Shown in pieces: positions 49,101-62,028 of a DNA stretch of 64,000 bases. Position numbers and translations under genes: made by a program. Source of the stretch: Paragonimus westermani (taxonomy: Eukaryota; Platyhelminthes; Trematoda; Plagiorchiida; Troglotrematidae); the NCBI GenBank assembly GCA_008508345.1, contig QNGE01002718.1, positions 37,847 to 101,846 on the forward strand, read 5' to 3'. A model generated the notes under the pieces. That model did no database searches. It was not told the origin of the DNA and saw nothing but the letters and a program-made list of their open reading frames with translations. The first letter of the stretch is position 1. Each line of letters starts with the position of its first letter.

Positions 49101-52100
49101 CACATGTGACAACACTGTTGGTTTTCTGCCAAGAGGCATCATGTTCGTCAGCGTGTCTATGGCCGTCAGTACACTCGTTAGCAACTAGATTTTGATGAGG
49201 CTGGTAGTTTAAATCTGAATTTTTATTCTTCTGTACCCCATCCGTTCGAACCTTTTGTTTATCCCACTGAGAATCAGCTGGCCATCAATATTAAACACAA
49301 GTCGTCCCTATGTCTTACGTGTATAGTTTACTATCTGAATTTCGTTCAAACTACCAAAACACCGGCTTCACTAGCTGTGAACGTAGTTCGTCTGACAATT
49401 ATGTTTCTGACTGACTGCTAAAGTGAAACCCACATGTGCAAAAGGAATGGACAAATCTCTAAGATGGTAACGGAACACTACGAAATTGCTAAATGTTACC
49501 GACGAAGGAAAGCTCGCAAACTAATGAACCCGTTGAATGAAACCTTGCTTAATTGGTCACTACACATTGCACGAAAGCAGATCACCAACGTGATCCATTT
49601 AAAGATAGTCATAATAGTCTTACGTTAACAGAACATGAAGTAACTAGCCTTTAGCAAAGCTGTGCTATTCCTCACTTAATAACAAGCGTTTTACGCACAA
49701 AAAATGTTGCTGCTATCCAGACATTGTAGTGCTTGGCGTGAAGCTATGGATGCCCATTGCCCTATCTGCCTGTTTGTCTGCTATATGTAAACTGCACGGC
49801 TTATAGTTGTGACTGTTCACTGTAGACGAGTTTCGTTAAATTACGAGTGTGTCGGTGAGTTTCTTGTTGAATATGAACTACACCGTCTTATTTGAAACAA
49901 CCGAAAACTGTCTATGACACTGTAACTGTGGAAACACTGATTACCCTGTAACTGTTTCATCAGAACAGAAATGCACCACATGTAGAGATGTGTTGACGTT
50001 GCATTTAACCTCATCAATCTCGAACGCAAAACAGCCAGGTTGTATAGACGATACAAGTACTGACCAACTGACAAGTATTAGGCGTACTGACCCAAGGGGA
50101 TTTGATAGGTTGTCCCACTACTTTTGGTCGCACAACGTTGACAGATAAGTTCGGATAGGCACCATTTCACAAGTCAGTATCATGTCCGGTGTGCGCAACT
50201 TTACATTGGATGGGTTTACTTGATGGGCTGTTATCGTATGGGTGTAGCGATCGATGATGTTGCATTACTTGCATTCTGTCTATCATGTTGTGTCGAATGA
50301 CTCATTAGTTGTATAATCCATTTAGGGCTGTGTTCAACCACTCGCTGATAGTCGTCGGTTTATTCTACCCAAATTGAAACTGCAAGCGAATTGACAAACG
50401 ACATGAGAGACAGAAGAATTCGAATAATAACATTTGTGATTAGGAATGACCGATCTCCCGGTGGATCGAACTAAGTCCAACCACACAGTCTCACAATTCC
50501 GAGCCGGATGAGACCCCGAGCAATTCACTGTGACATACGGCGAAGTGGATAAGATCAGTGAGTCAATACTGTTAGCTAAGAGGAAGAATATATAATCATT
50601 TAGGCCATTCAAAGATGACCATGTGGTCAAGAATATCATGTACGAACCAGGATCTTCTCTGTCTGGAATGCATGTTGCTGGAGGTTTGCGCTGTGGAATT
50701 TGTTACGACCTATGAAGCACAATATAGGTGTATTCCTATTTATCAATCTACTACTGATGCACCGATTCATCAGTTTTGTGTAACTATACGAGCTGTAACA
50801 TCCTTTTCAGTTTGTAATTCATCCCCAACATTTCATTCACATTACGGGTGGTAGACTCCTTCCTTTTAAAATTCAAACGTTGACAATAACAGTGGACACT
50901 CTGGTTCCGAATTACAGAGAGAATAAATGGCAAAATGATCGCTCCAAATAAGAAGGATACATTATTATATTGGAGGCAAAATAGTACATTCACTTCTAAC
51001 AAATCATGAAGAAGACGAGCGTGTTTCATCTATGGGGTCACTGGAATTAAGCTGTCTGAAATGAAACATAACTGACTGCAATCTCACAGTAATAGTTACG
51101 GTCTGTTCTGTGCATACCAAGAAGCATGGTGTTCACAGATAGCTGCAAAATCACATCTGAGTGACCATTACGAAGAGATACGTTGAGTGTTCGTTTCGAG
51201 GAAGACGTGATAAAAATTCTCAGTAAGTGTGAATTCAGAAATCCAGGAGTTCGTCTCAAATACGTGCCGATAACTCAGTCCTCGTCACTAAATTGGATTA
51301 ATTTACTGGGTTCCTCTGCATGGACTATGTCCACTCGCTGAATACTCATTACAGATTTACTCTTAGTTTTCGCAGTCATTTTCGTAATTACACTAGATTT
51401 CATATCGGAGCGTTTTCTAGTTCACTTTCACGAGGTTTTTATCGTGCAGTCAACCAAATTTCATCTTTCTTCATCTCCTCCACGAATACATCTTGTCTTA
51501 GAAGCATCACGGACGTAAGTGAGAGTGAAAGTACTCTTATTTGGTTTGCGATTCAAGGTTCTCCCAAAGGTTTTAACATGGTGAACATACAAGTTAAATT
51601 TCAATATACCCAATTCATCTCATGAACCGATCTATTTTCATGCATGAGTCCTGGATATTTCCAACCATTTTTTGCATGAATCCAACACCTCATTCGACGG
51701 ATCGGGAGAAATACCGCACTTAGTACTGTTTAAGATTGATGAAAACTGTTGTGTTGTCCTAACAGACTGGAATGTTTATATGAGAAACTGGACACAAATT
51801 TGGGGGACCAGCGGAAGACCAAATTGGATGAACTTAATTAACGAAATATCTTGTTACAACGGGAATAAGGAAGACAACTACACCATTGTCTCTGAAAAAT
51901 AATGCAGAATATGAAGTCGACCAACAACGACTCATAAAATATCAAGAGTGGTCCAAGACTGCATCAGGATAGAGTAACTTTACGACGAATTCTGTGCATG
52001 AGTAACTACGGTTGTTACACAGATGAACAAAGCAAAACTTTTTGGTGAAAAATTATTGAACAGAAAAGTTAGAAACAGCTTTTTGCTCTGTGTCCCTCGA

Positions 52101-52285
52101 GCATTTCACCGCGTCTCACCAGTCTTATATAACCGAGTACATTGGTCACTGTGTGACTAAACAAAGATCAACAACCACACAAACACGTACACTCACAAAC
52201 ATCAATGCACATCAGTCACAAGAGAAATCTGGTACTGATGAACAAGCCCTTTTGTGCGCAGACGAGTGGTTTCCATTTATAATGC
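46159..52285. other. Unassigned DNA with several 100-140 codon frames
   Basis: Overlapping open frames occupy 46549-46971 (minus, 140 codons) and 46598-46933 (plus, 111 codons), and another frame lies at 47958-48341 (plus, 127 codons). None has a motif I know. The double-strand openness around 46.6-46.95 kb reflects locally few stop triplets. A tRNA-like B box (AGTTCGATCC, minus, near 50465-50475) lies at 50.4-50.6 kb without a matching A box. Confidence 0.3.
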
Positions 52286-52289
52286 CTAC

Positions 52290-53770
52290 CGCCTCCGCAA
52301 ACCTGACGTAAACGAAAGGTCTTCGTCCCGGGGTTGACACGCCCACAAGTGTCGAGTGATCGGTATCGTCGGTTTCTTGTGACTTGTTATACTGTGACCT
52401 GAGTTCGACAGTGATACGTCCATAAGCATATCGCGAGCCGAAAGTAAAATGCGTTCGTTGACGCGATTATGCAATTGCTGTTCCGTTCTGGCTATGTAAA
52501 TGGCTCTGCACTCACACGAGAATTTACAAACAATGTAAGATTTGATACTAAGCAGTAGCGATGTTTTCAGTGGTGATATTGAAATTTGCGTGGTAATGAA
52601 CAACGTGACCAGTTGGGTTGCGTAGAATGTGGGCCCCACAGAAGCTGTGAGAAGAGTTTTCGACAGAGCAATAATGCAAACGGAGGTAGATATTCACTTC
52701 AGCAACTGTGAAATACATCACCACAGCCGGTTTTTGTTTGCTGAACTTCTCCACAAATGCCGGTGCATAACCGTCTTCTTTGAGCGTGGTTCTCAGCATC
52801 ATCTCTTTGGCACAAATTTCTTTCGAACACATGCTTTTTACACAATAAGACAAAGTTCTCTCCAGACCACGCTTGTGCTTTGATTGGCACAAAGAGTGTG
52901 GAAGTTCAGTCACAACTTAGTCCAAGTGTGTTTCCCGTAAACGGACCGCAGTACGAAGCTGTCGTTCCGGCATTTCATGAGAATATCCAAAAACAGCCAC
53001 AGATTCATTCTGCTCGTGCTCACTGGTAAAGCTAATGTTGGAAACCAGGTCGTTCAATAAGTCATTGGCTTCTCCTTGATTTCGGTAAATATCAAGATAT
53101 CGTCAACATAACGTCCGTAGGAGCGAGCCTGTCTGTTAACACCACCTGGGTTCTGCTCCTAGTGGGCAACAAAAATAACGGCTAGTTGCGGACTGAATGA
53201 ACCGCCCGTAACAGCATCATCGATTTGTGCATAGCCAGTTTTCCGGAAGTAGTACTTGGTGTGGGTAGTGAGGAAGGCTTCTTAACTCAGACGTACGCAG
53301 TCTTATGTTCAGTTGTTGTGAGTCAGTTTACTGACAAATTATATCAATCATCTGTCTCAGAACAAGATTTTTAAACAAAGAAGCTAAGTCCAAACTGGCT
53401 ATATTTTTTGCTGAAAACTGCCTCATCTCTTTCCCAAACACTCTTTGCCTTATGGGGATGAAAAAGTTGGGCCATCCACTGTGTTTCTGTGAGGTGAACA
53501 CGGACAGTATTGGCCTGAATTGTACACCAGCCTTGAGGAGTTTGGGTAAACCACAGAGTTGAGAAGTATGTGGTCGTCTAGGCGTAACTGAATCTGTCGT
53601 TGGCTGATCAATGTAGTGTCGTTTCAGCAATATCTCTACTTCCTTGTCAGCGAGTCGTTCGAGTTCGGCAGCGTTGTCTGCCGAGTTGCTTGACAGGATT
53701 TTGTTGTGTCGCCGAACAATAGAGGCAATCGTAACGTATAGTTAGCCTTATCCTTGATCATAACGCAGCA
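52290..53770 (-). pseudogene. Penelope-like retroelement: RT plus GIY-YIG, decayed
   Basis: A Penelope-like element (PLE) encodes one protein with a reverse transcriptase related to telomerase RT and a GIY-YIG nuclease. In minus-strand order: a worn N-terminal segment (53770-53640), EVEILLKRHYIDQ, then CGLPKLLKAGVQFRPILS (about 53556-53505), the PLE form of YGLPKIHK...RPI. Motif A is SLDLASLF (53380-53357), motif B GGSFSPQLAVIF (near 53200), motif C YVDD (53110-53099), then FLDIL and YGKHTWTKL. KHKRGLERTL precedes the linker, and IVCKFSCECRAIYIARTEQQ (about 52535-52475) is the GIY-YIG core with YIA for YIG. At least three frame changes and several stops break it, including one after motif B. 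The catalytic YVDD survives. The ends are not defined. Confidence 0.9.
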
Positions 53771-54397
53771 GCTTTATTCTGATTTTAGGATTACCAGATG
53801 TTCATTGGCTCGTAACTCAGAAAGGGCGTAAATATGCTTTGAATTCAGGAATGTATTCAGCTTGAAGGATGCAAATCTGTGTTGGGACTCGAGATGGACT
53901 TCCCAGCACCACCCATCTGAAGTTATCCGCTTGACGAAGAAAAAAATCAAACGCCAGTTCAAATGTTTATGTACGTACAAAGCTAAGCTCGAGGATAGTA
54001 GGCTACACCAAACGGTTCATCGTGGAGCGGCAACGTGGATCGGACAATATCTTCAGTTCTCCAGTATTTCCAGGCTAGCATGAAAACGCGGTTTGGTCAA
54101 GAGGCTGTTCCAAACACCTAGGCATATTTGTACCACGGATAAGTTTTGGGCATGCAATCGATAATAAAAGTTATTACTGGCAGATGGACAATCCGAACAG
54201 TTATGTGAAACTCATACCAGAAAGAACAATTGTAATGGCTTATATTACTGATGAGAGGTGTATGTGTGTAATGGGTGAGTTCAGTCTGCCTGAAAAACAA
54301 TTTATTTTTCTGATTACTAGTAAGTGGTCAAAGAAATTAGTCAACACAAACTGAGCATCACTCATAAATGCTCTCAGCTGAAACACAGACCTTCAAC
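53771..54397. other. No gene recognised; 5' flank of the Penelope-like element
   Basis: Lies upstream of the PLE in its own orientation and may include its 5' untranslated part, but no terminal repeat of the PLE was found on either side. Short frames (53774-53980 minus, 53862-54083 plus) oppose each other and have no motif. Confidence 0.3.
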
Positions 54398-54540
54398 AGA
54401 CTTTCCAGTTAGCCTCTTTCAAAAGAAGCATTAGACTACGGCTACGCTCTTATTTGAGTTCATCACTGGCACACCTCTTTGCTACGGTAAGAAATGGAAT
54501 TCTGGCTTTCTGTTCGACACAACCCCGTTGACCGACACAA
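54398..54540 (-). mobile_element. SINE family A, copy 3, head decayed
   Basis: GACTTTCCAGTTAGCCTCTT followed by AAAAGAAGCATTAGACTACG matches copy 1 (GACTTTCCAGCCAGCCTCTT, AAAAGAAGCACTAGACTCG) closely. The distal tRNA-like part is much worn (CCCCGTTGACCGACAC for ACCGTGTTAACCACTGCGCC), and a stretch of about 20 bases differs where the B box should be. Same orientation as the other two family A copies. Confidence 0.7.
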
Positions 54541-57500
54541 CAGTCATCTCATACTGAGCACTACTGAAACGTGATGCGCACAGTCTGTGACGGTTGGATA
54601 ATACACTGAGCATGTTAGGTAAGCGTTTGACTTATCGGGCATTACGTGCTGAGACCCGTGACAGTCGGGTAGAATTGTGAGGTGATCAAGCGATAAGGTG
54701 GTCACGTGATACGAAGGTCTTGATTGTTCCAGTGAGTAAATTGAGTAGGTGTCGTCTTCCTGGCAGAGGTCCTTGTGATCACTAAAGTCATTATTTAGAA
54801 ACTCTATCTGAGATAGCAGTGTGCTGCAGTCCACGATTCAATTGCAGTCAAACAATTTCTAACTCTTGTAATTAGTCCTGTTTTGTGAAATTTTAACCTG
54901 TTTGTAAATGTTCCCTTGTAGGATATTACATGTCGCTGTTGAGATGGGTGACTGTCCATGCCACAGTACTTTCTGGTGAGGTACATGGCTGTTGTGACAT
55001 TTTACATGATGATGATGATGATGTGATGTACAGATGTCTGGTCATATTAACTGAGTAATGCCCAATCATCTAGGTGGAAGACGCAGCAAGTTTTTTGTTG
55101 ACTATAATCAGTGATTTTAAGACAACGAGTTTTATCCAAATTGTGGCACGGGTTGTCGTTCGCTGAGGATCACACAACTAATGCTCAGTGAGCTGGTATA
55201 ACTATGTCTTCCATATTTGCTTCCAAGCAAGCTGGCTTCATTTGGAAGGTCGTTTAAATTTTTTTTAAACCTACGCTTATAGGCAAGTGGTGCACTCATT
55301 CTTATGGGTTAATCTAAGTTCCAACTTGTTCTGTTCTTTGTCCATCACTATCTCTATATTTGGTTATTTTCAAAGGTCACATTTTGCAGGTGGCTGCTTA
55401 GCCCGATATGTTAATCCATCTTTAATTGTACAACTGGATTACTTACTTTCTCGCCATAAATTACGGATATATGTCGCTGGCATTCTCACAAATATTCAGC
55501 TCTCTTCTGATCTGTTGCCTATGCCAAAACCATGCTTTTTTCGCACACCTTTGAATCGAAATGCCCTAATATCATTTGCAGTAATGTTTCATTCATAATC
55601 GCATGCAAATCTACGACAACAGGATGAAGAAGATTCGCAAGCATTCTCCTCGTCATTTGCCCAGCTTTCGTTAATGGGATGTTTTGCTTGCGGAGAGGTT
55701 ACCTTGTACTTGAGAACGGGACCTAAAGCTCCAGATTATTTGAGCTGCTGCAGTTTTGAAGCTTTGGTAAGCAGTGCATGGGACAGACGGCAAATCATTG
55801 GAGGACCACCCTGTGTAGAAGTTAAGATAGTCCATCCCGTATGAGTGGTGCTTTGATTTTATGCGTACTGCACTAAGAAAACAACACGACAGACAACATT
55901 TCAGGTCCTGGCACCCGCGTTTATCTGATAAGAGTTTCACTGATCTTGAGACACAATATGTGGTGGGTTATATTCAAAATCGTTTTACGTTACCAGTTAG
56001 ACATCAGTGTAAAACTGTCCATGTTGCACTTTTCAAACAATTCAATGAACTAATTCATAACACGGCCCCTCGGTGTCCAAGACTTGAACTGAGCTTGGGA
56101 AAATATATCGATCTGAATGGGAAACCATCCTTTGTACATCCATATCCATTCTTTCATCAGCTTTTCCGCGTATTTTGCAAAGTAGAGTCTCGGTACCTGA
56201 CAAACAGTTTTACGTTCATTCATAAATTTTATGTGACTCTGAGAGACATCGACGTGTTCAAACAATCTTCCAATATTTTCTCTGCATGTCATCATCAAAC
56301 TGTTAGTGACATACCTCCCCTAACTTCTTGACTGATCTGGTAAGCTGGAAGAATAATGTATAACCGAAATCTCGGGAAAGTTAGACATGGTGCAGCCGAT
56401 GAGCGAGACATTAGTTTGGTTTCAAGACAATCCGTTCTATGTTGAGAAGGTAAACAGTGTGTTATCTCACAAAATCACCAATAAACGAACCAGTCCTTTC
56501 TACTGAACTGTCATTTGCTTCGAAATGTTACAGAAGGACCAGCAGTTATTTCTTCACTAAAATCCAAGTAAAAATTAAAACAACAAGAAAGCTGAGATGA
56601 AATTCATTCGAGTCTTGCTTGAGCAATTCTTAGACTGGCAAGTATTTCGATGAAATTCTGGAGTGTTTAAACAGTGTACGTCTCAATATGTTTGGTAGTA
56701 AGGAACATTGATCTGATTAGAGCACGTGTTGAGACTGTGAAGTAACCTGAGCTTGTTTTCTAGTTGGATTACTGAAGATAATTCAAGTCTATAATGCATT
56801 TAAGTGTGATTTATAAATGATGAGATAACCATCGAGATCAGTTACCGAATCAATTTATGGTGCTGCAATCAAAGTGGATGAGCTCAGAGGTTGTCATGAA
56901 GGTAATTGCGTCGTTTTGTTTGTTCGTGCGGGCACATCGATGTGGTACACGGATGCACAGACTGCGTGCATCATCTGGTCGTGCTCACTCGCTCCAAATG
57001 GCTCCACATCTGATTCTCCGGCACATTTAGTTTCGTTGTAAACAGTGTCTATCTCAAGTGCCTCAGGAGATCTATCTGCACTAACATCCGAACGTTGAAG
57101 TAACAGTTTCGACATCCAACAGATCAAAACAGTAACTGGCAACTGATGATTATAATACCTGGTCTTCAAACTAGTGTGTATTGATGATGCGCTGTTTTTG
57201 AGCACATATTGCTCACGATTTGAAGCAAATCTGGATGAGCATGCAACCACATGATGAAGTTGACTGCCCATCTGGTTGGGTTGGAGTTGATTCAACCAAC
57301 ATCTAACTGTATTAATCTGACCTTAATGAGTGAAAATCACAAGAAATTAAACGTACACATTTAAGTGGAAATAAACATTCGTAGTTATATCTGTTAATCT
57401 AGAAATTGGCCAGTCGAACGTGTGTTTAATTTTGAGCAGCCAATAAGCAACCTCACAGTCTGCGGGAAATGAGCCTATTGAATAGGAATGATGGGGAAAA

Positions 57501-59639
57501 TGGTCGTGATCAGAAGTTTGTTTATATCAGTGAATGTGACTACCAGGTTGGCAACGTGTGACGATGATGTTAAATGACGAGCAAGTAGGTTCAGCAGCTA
57601 CAGTTGTTGAACTGTATTCTAGGATGTGCTCTATGTATAATGTGTAATCTGGGGGAGTGAATAGGCCAAATCAAATGTAGCTTTCGTGAACAGCTGAACA
57701 GACAGTTATATCTGTGAAGCTTTCTTCAAAATTGACCGCCAATGAGCAGCGTCCAATTTGGTGCTGTCCGTTCACCATACAGAAATTAAAAACGGCACAG
57801 TAGTGTGATGATCAAGTAGGGCTGATTGTCCACATCAGATCACAATGTGTTCGGTTCATCTTGAGATTCAGAAGACTTATTACGCTGACTCCTACTGGCA
57901 TACTTAAGTGGAAGTGAACAGTGGAACTGTGGGTCATAAAGGATTGACAGAAACTTCACACCCACTATCGCTGTGTAAAGAAGCAATTAATGTAGGTTAG
58001 AATATGAACGAGAGTGAGTGAGTGTACTTCGTGTCGGTTCACCGGCACCTAATAAGAACTAACTCGGACTTTTTCACTATAATGTTCGCATTAATTGAGG
58101 GAAGTGAGCAAGCTGTGTGACACGCACTGCTGGGGCAATGAGTCTGGCATTGGAAATGTTAAATTTCATTTTTCGTCCTGTTGGTTTCTTGATGCTTGTC
58201 CGCCGAAAATTGTGCTCACTTTTTAGGCCATTGCATCAAATTATGGGTCAGTACTTTTAGGTATATTAATTTCGATGTTAACGAAACATGAATTAGCTCA
58301 AAATCTGTAGAACACTGAGTTAACAACGTACTCAAATCGTCGCTTCGAGTTTCGTATTGTTGCGAACTGACAAGCGAAGCTTCCACGTTTCCCTTCCTAA
58401 GACCGGTCAGACACGGGGCAACTGATTTCATGGGAACTATATCCACCGCCTAGCTGAAAGTTGTGTTTATGATACAAATTGGTGCGCGGATTTCTCGGCT
58501 TGCTTTTCGACGTTGTAAAATTGAACGATTCGAACGTGGAGTGCGGGCGCCTTGACTTGGCTTAATTCTGAACAGATCACCTCCTTGCTTGATGTGTTTA
58601 TCACAATCGATTTTCTGGTAGCCTAATGGATGATTATCAGGCTGCAACTCGGTCGTAGTGACCACCCCTGACGCGGAAAAGTGCTAGTTGTAGCAGATGA
58701 TTCATATGTTACGTGGCACTGTAGTAGCTGATAACATTAACTGTCCACATGACTGCTAGTCACGTTTGAACAATGATGAAAGACCAGCGATCATCATATG
58801 TTTGGTGCTCAGTATCACTTCAGCAATATTGATTTATTCAACATAGTTTCTCTATCACCAAACACCTTCCGAATTCTACATTCTGCGATCCGTTGGGGTT
58901 ACGTCAATGATCTATCATTTGTTTCTTTCCAAGCATTACGATTGCTAATATCATTTTTCTACAGAGTGACGAAACATTGTGCGACAGAATTTCAGGACAA
59001 CCTATCACCTGTGATATTATGGATTAGCTCAGTCAGACTGGTCTCTAAGTTGTCTTTTGCGGACCACACTACTATTGCTGAACAGTAGATGCACAAACTG
59101 TTTGTCCAGAATGCACTGTCAACGTTGTTCGTGGAATAACTGTTAATTTCCAGCACACACAGATTGAAGTGTTAACCATCGTAGAGTGCAATCGATTAGA
59201 ACTCAGTATCCATGTCAGGTAGAGTTGAGTAATGATAAAAAATTATTTGTTTCCTATTCATCAATCCAAGTTACCGATGTTTTGTTGGGGTCTAGCAAAT
59301 TTTGAGTCTTCATCTCTCGGTTATCCCTACTGAGTAACACACTTCGTATCCGTGATGACCATTCACACTTGTTTATGGGCCAAACCATACACAAAAACTT
59401 CAGTAGGCCTAAACGCTCTCTCTCACTGGAAAAGAACTTAAGCAAAATGTTCCCAGGCGTAAAACGCTTGCAAAATCACAGTCATACTTAGGCTTACGTC
59501 GATTGGGAAAAATGAGAGGTCGGTCTAGTATATGACTGCCCAACCATAGACTATTTCCATCCACTAATTAATTTTATGTATTCCAGAATTACCACTTGGC
59601 CGTCAGCCATTCGGCACCAACGAACGACCCCAGAATTCA
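54541..59639. other. Unassigned; several protein-like frames, one GAT microsatellite
   Basis: A GAT repeat lies at 55006-55023. Frames of note: 55861-56331 (plus, 156 codons) with an opposing minus frame 56050-56298; 56894-57295 (minus, 133 codons, acidic tail SPEALEIDTVYNETK); and 58216-58665 (minus), open for about 150 codons but for one TAG at 58450-58452. The last is preceded by a good pyrimidine tract and AG at about 58675 and has basic, hydrophilic residues (ILQRRKASREIRAP). I recognise none of them. They could be host exons or worn retroelement pieces. Confidence 0.3.
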
Positions 59640-60480
59640 GTTCTGTGAGTCTTCTAATAGCTATCTCTTATTGCTACCTCCCTCATGCAATGCAATCAGT
59701 CTAGAAAGGATCCACCCTGCGAACTTCAAGGATGCGTCAGTTATTCTTCTAGAACTTATTGTTAGTGGCTCGAACAGACAAACCTGATTGTCGTCCTCCT
59801 TAAGCAATGGAAGGAATACAAAGTTAAACCTATTTTCTAGGTTGAAGACTGGCAAACTTGCCCTATCCGTCGGGCAATTCACATTACTGGCATCATCTGC
59901 AAGGCATTCAAGCGCACAATTTTCGAACGTTTCTAAGTAAAGCAATTAATTTGTTTTACACTGTTTGGCGTCTACTCTAACAAGCCTCGTGTTACATCAC
60001 CACTCACTTCATTGGATACCATGACGAGGGCACGAAAATTGTCTCATCATAGGTGTAATCACGCCGATTCCGCCAAATATTTCATCTATGTTCCAAATGC
60101 TGATCACCGGAACATTCTGGAATGCTATAGCATACAAAGAGAGATTCATTGCTTCGTTACTTCCCGTCTTCATTGTCAAGCGCTTAGAGGTAACAAGGAG
60201 CTAGACCTTTTGTCTCTCTTCCAGATTTATGTGCAGGTTCCTCTTGAGATTGTGCTTGGACTTTTATTAAAGATTGACCTACAATATTTCAAGGAAATCT
60301 CTTGTTTGCCCTAACGATTTGAAAGTCTGGGATGTCAGCAATCCCAGTTCCCCATTGACTGATTTTGATGCGCGTAAACGCTTGTCAGACAATTGAAGAT
60401 TCACTCCCAGTAACAATAAATGTGCACATTTGTCACTCAGTGGTCAGTTTCTCGATGCCTTAGCGGTGTACACTATGCTC
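59640..60480 (+). pseudogene. Very decayed CR1/Jockey-like non-LTR reverse transcriptase
   Basis: Worn but ordered RT landmarks appear on the plus strand across changing frames. They are HPANFKDASVILLELI (59730-), TGIICKAFKRTIFERF (59890-59935; usual form S/TSVVCKxxERII), SLDTMTRA (60010-), VPLEIVLGLLL (60230-60265; usual GVPQGSVLGPLL), then CPNDLKVWD (60308-60335; usual FADDLKVW) and NNKCAHLSL (about 60415). Spacing between landmarks is close to that of intact CR1-type RTs. The motif C aspartates have become Asn-Asp (CPND), and multiple stops are present, so it is dead. The endonuclease and C-terminal thumb were not found. The 94-codon minus frame at 59661-59945 is a shadow of this. The call rests on motif order, not alignment. 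Confidence 0.65.
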
Positions 60481-62028
60481 GGCAGAAATGACCAATCCGG
60501 GACAGGGCCTATGCGAATTTATTATTTAAGCAGGTTTGTTTCAGCAATTTTTAAGGATCTATAAGCTGTGAAAATGAAAATCGAAAGTGCGAACGATAAA
60601 TATTGTTTCCTTTATGTCTGCCCGTTATATTTGTTATTAAGATTGAAGTTAAAATGATGTTTCATTCAACCACAGATTTAGGAGACACTGGCCAAGCAAC
60701 CTTCAAGTCAGTTTTAGGGGTTTTTCTGATATCATCTGGAGTGGATTTCAGGGTGGGTTTCTATTCTGTACTCGGAATACCATGCTTTCAACTGTCATTT
60801 TTGTGAGCAGCCTAGATTTTGGTTTTGTTTTCACAGATGCATTAGGGTTGGATGAAATTTTATCGTGTTATGTAACAGGTTATATGCTCATCTTTTTAAG
60901 TGATGTCAATATTTCGTGCTTGAATTCTGGTTCCTGCCAAATATCTGCTCTATCGTGTTATGGGCACTTGGAGACTTGTACTCAAATGTCGTCTGCTGTT
61001 TTCTTCAGGCTGTCAGTTTGCATTCGTTCTACATACCGAAGCTCAAATGTCTATTCAGTCCGCAGTAGCTGTTTTGGGTGATCTTACTGATAAGCATATC
61101 ATCCTTCTGGACTTATGAATTAGTGATATAGTTCTCCCAATTTGTAATGTCTTCTTTCTAACCGAATTTTATAATAAGAAACAATTCGAACCCCTGTAAC
61201 TCAGTTTTATCTTAAAAGGGGTTTTTGACATGTTCTACAGGCTACGCGTTTGTTTCCGGTCTGTTACAGGTTTACTTGTGTGCTCACTTCAGGATGTCAA
61301 GGTAAACTGGCTCATCAATTCACGTTAGGATCGATTCTACATGTGAACGAGACGATTATGTTGACTGCCCATTAGTGGCTTGTGTGCAAATGTGATGTAC
61401 TTGTGAGAGTATGGCACACATTTAATATTACATGTTCTGGTTGTTCGCGCCTAATAGCATTGACAATTATCCTTGTGATTACGAGCTACTCATAAGTAGT
61501 CAACCTGAAAATAAACTCAGAGCGCGCATTCGAAATGAACGTTCACCATAATTCCTTTGTTTAAAATCACTGTTTTCATTTTGTAGGAGATTGTATATAG
61601 TTGATACTGGCGAACGTCTGTCGATGGTATCAGAATATGCATCCCGGATTACAACCTGCTAATTTTAAAAAATGTTGCACATTAACATGGATGTGGTCTA
61701 GCAGGCGGGAAACGAAATCTTTGTTTCCTTTTTTACTGTGTCGACTGCTGCACCTAAACCCGCACTATGCTCTGTAGTGTGGGCAGTTTGCAAGCCAGGT
61801 GTCGAATTTGTGCAATTCAGAAGCATACCTGTTGCTACAGAGGATTTGTTGGTGTCCACCGCATGTAAATTTCAGCTTTGGTGTCTGGCGTCATTACTCA
61901 ACTGTACTCCAGGGATTTTGAATCTATTCGCGCAACTTGTACCAAAACCTAAACAGCTTTCCCTTAGGAAACGAAAGTTCTACTTCTCGGATGCAAACGT
62001 GGTAGCCTAATTCCTGCCCACATTGCTT
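60481..62028. other. No gene recognised
   Basis: T-rich plus-strand frames at 60603-60806 and 60782-61081 are hydrophobic but motif-free. A 90-codon frame at 61738-62010 (plus) follows a pyrimidine-rich run and begins APKPALCSVVWAVC; its origin is unknown. None continues the RT upstream. Confidence 0.3.

Noticed and set aside
50440..50570. Possible tRNA-like element (AGTTCGATCC on the minus strand)
   Set aside because: No A box at the proper distance and no alignment with either SINE family.
59661..59945. Minus-strand 94-codon frame with an acceptor-like TTACTTAG, first read as a host exon
   Set aside because: The plus strand of the same DNA gives ordered reverse transcriptase landmarks, so the minus frame is a shadow.
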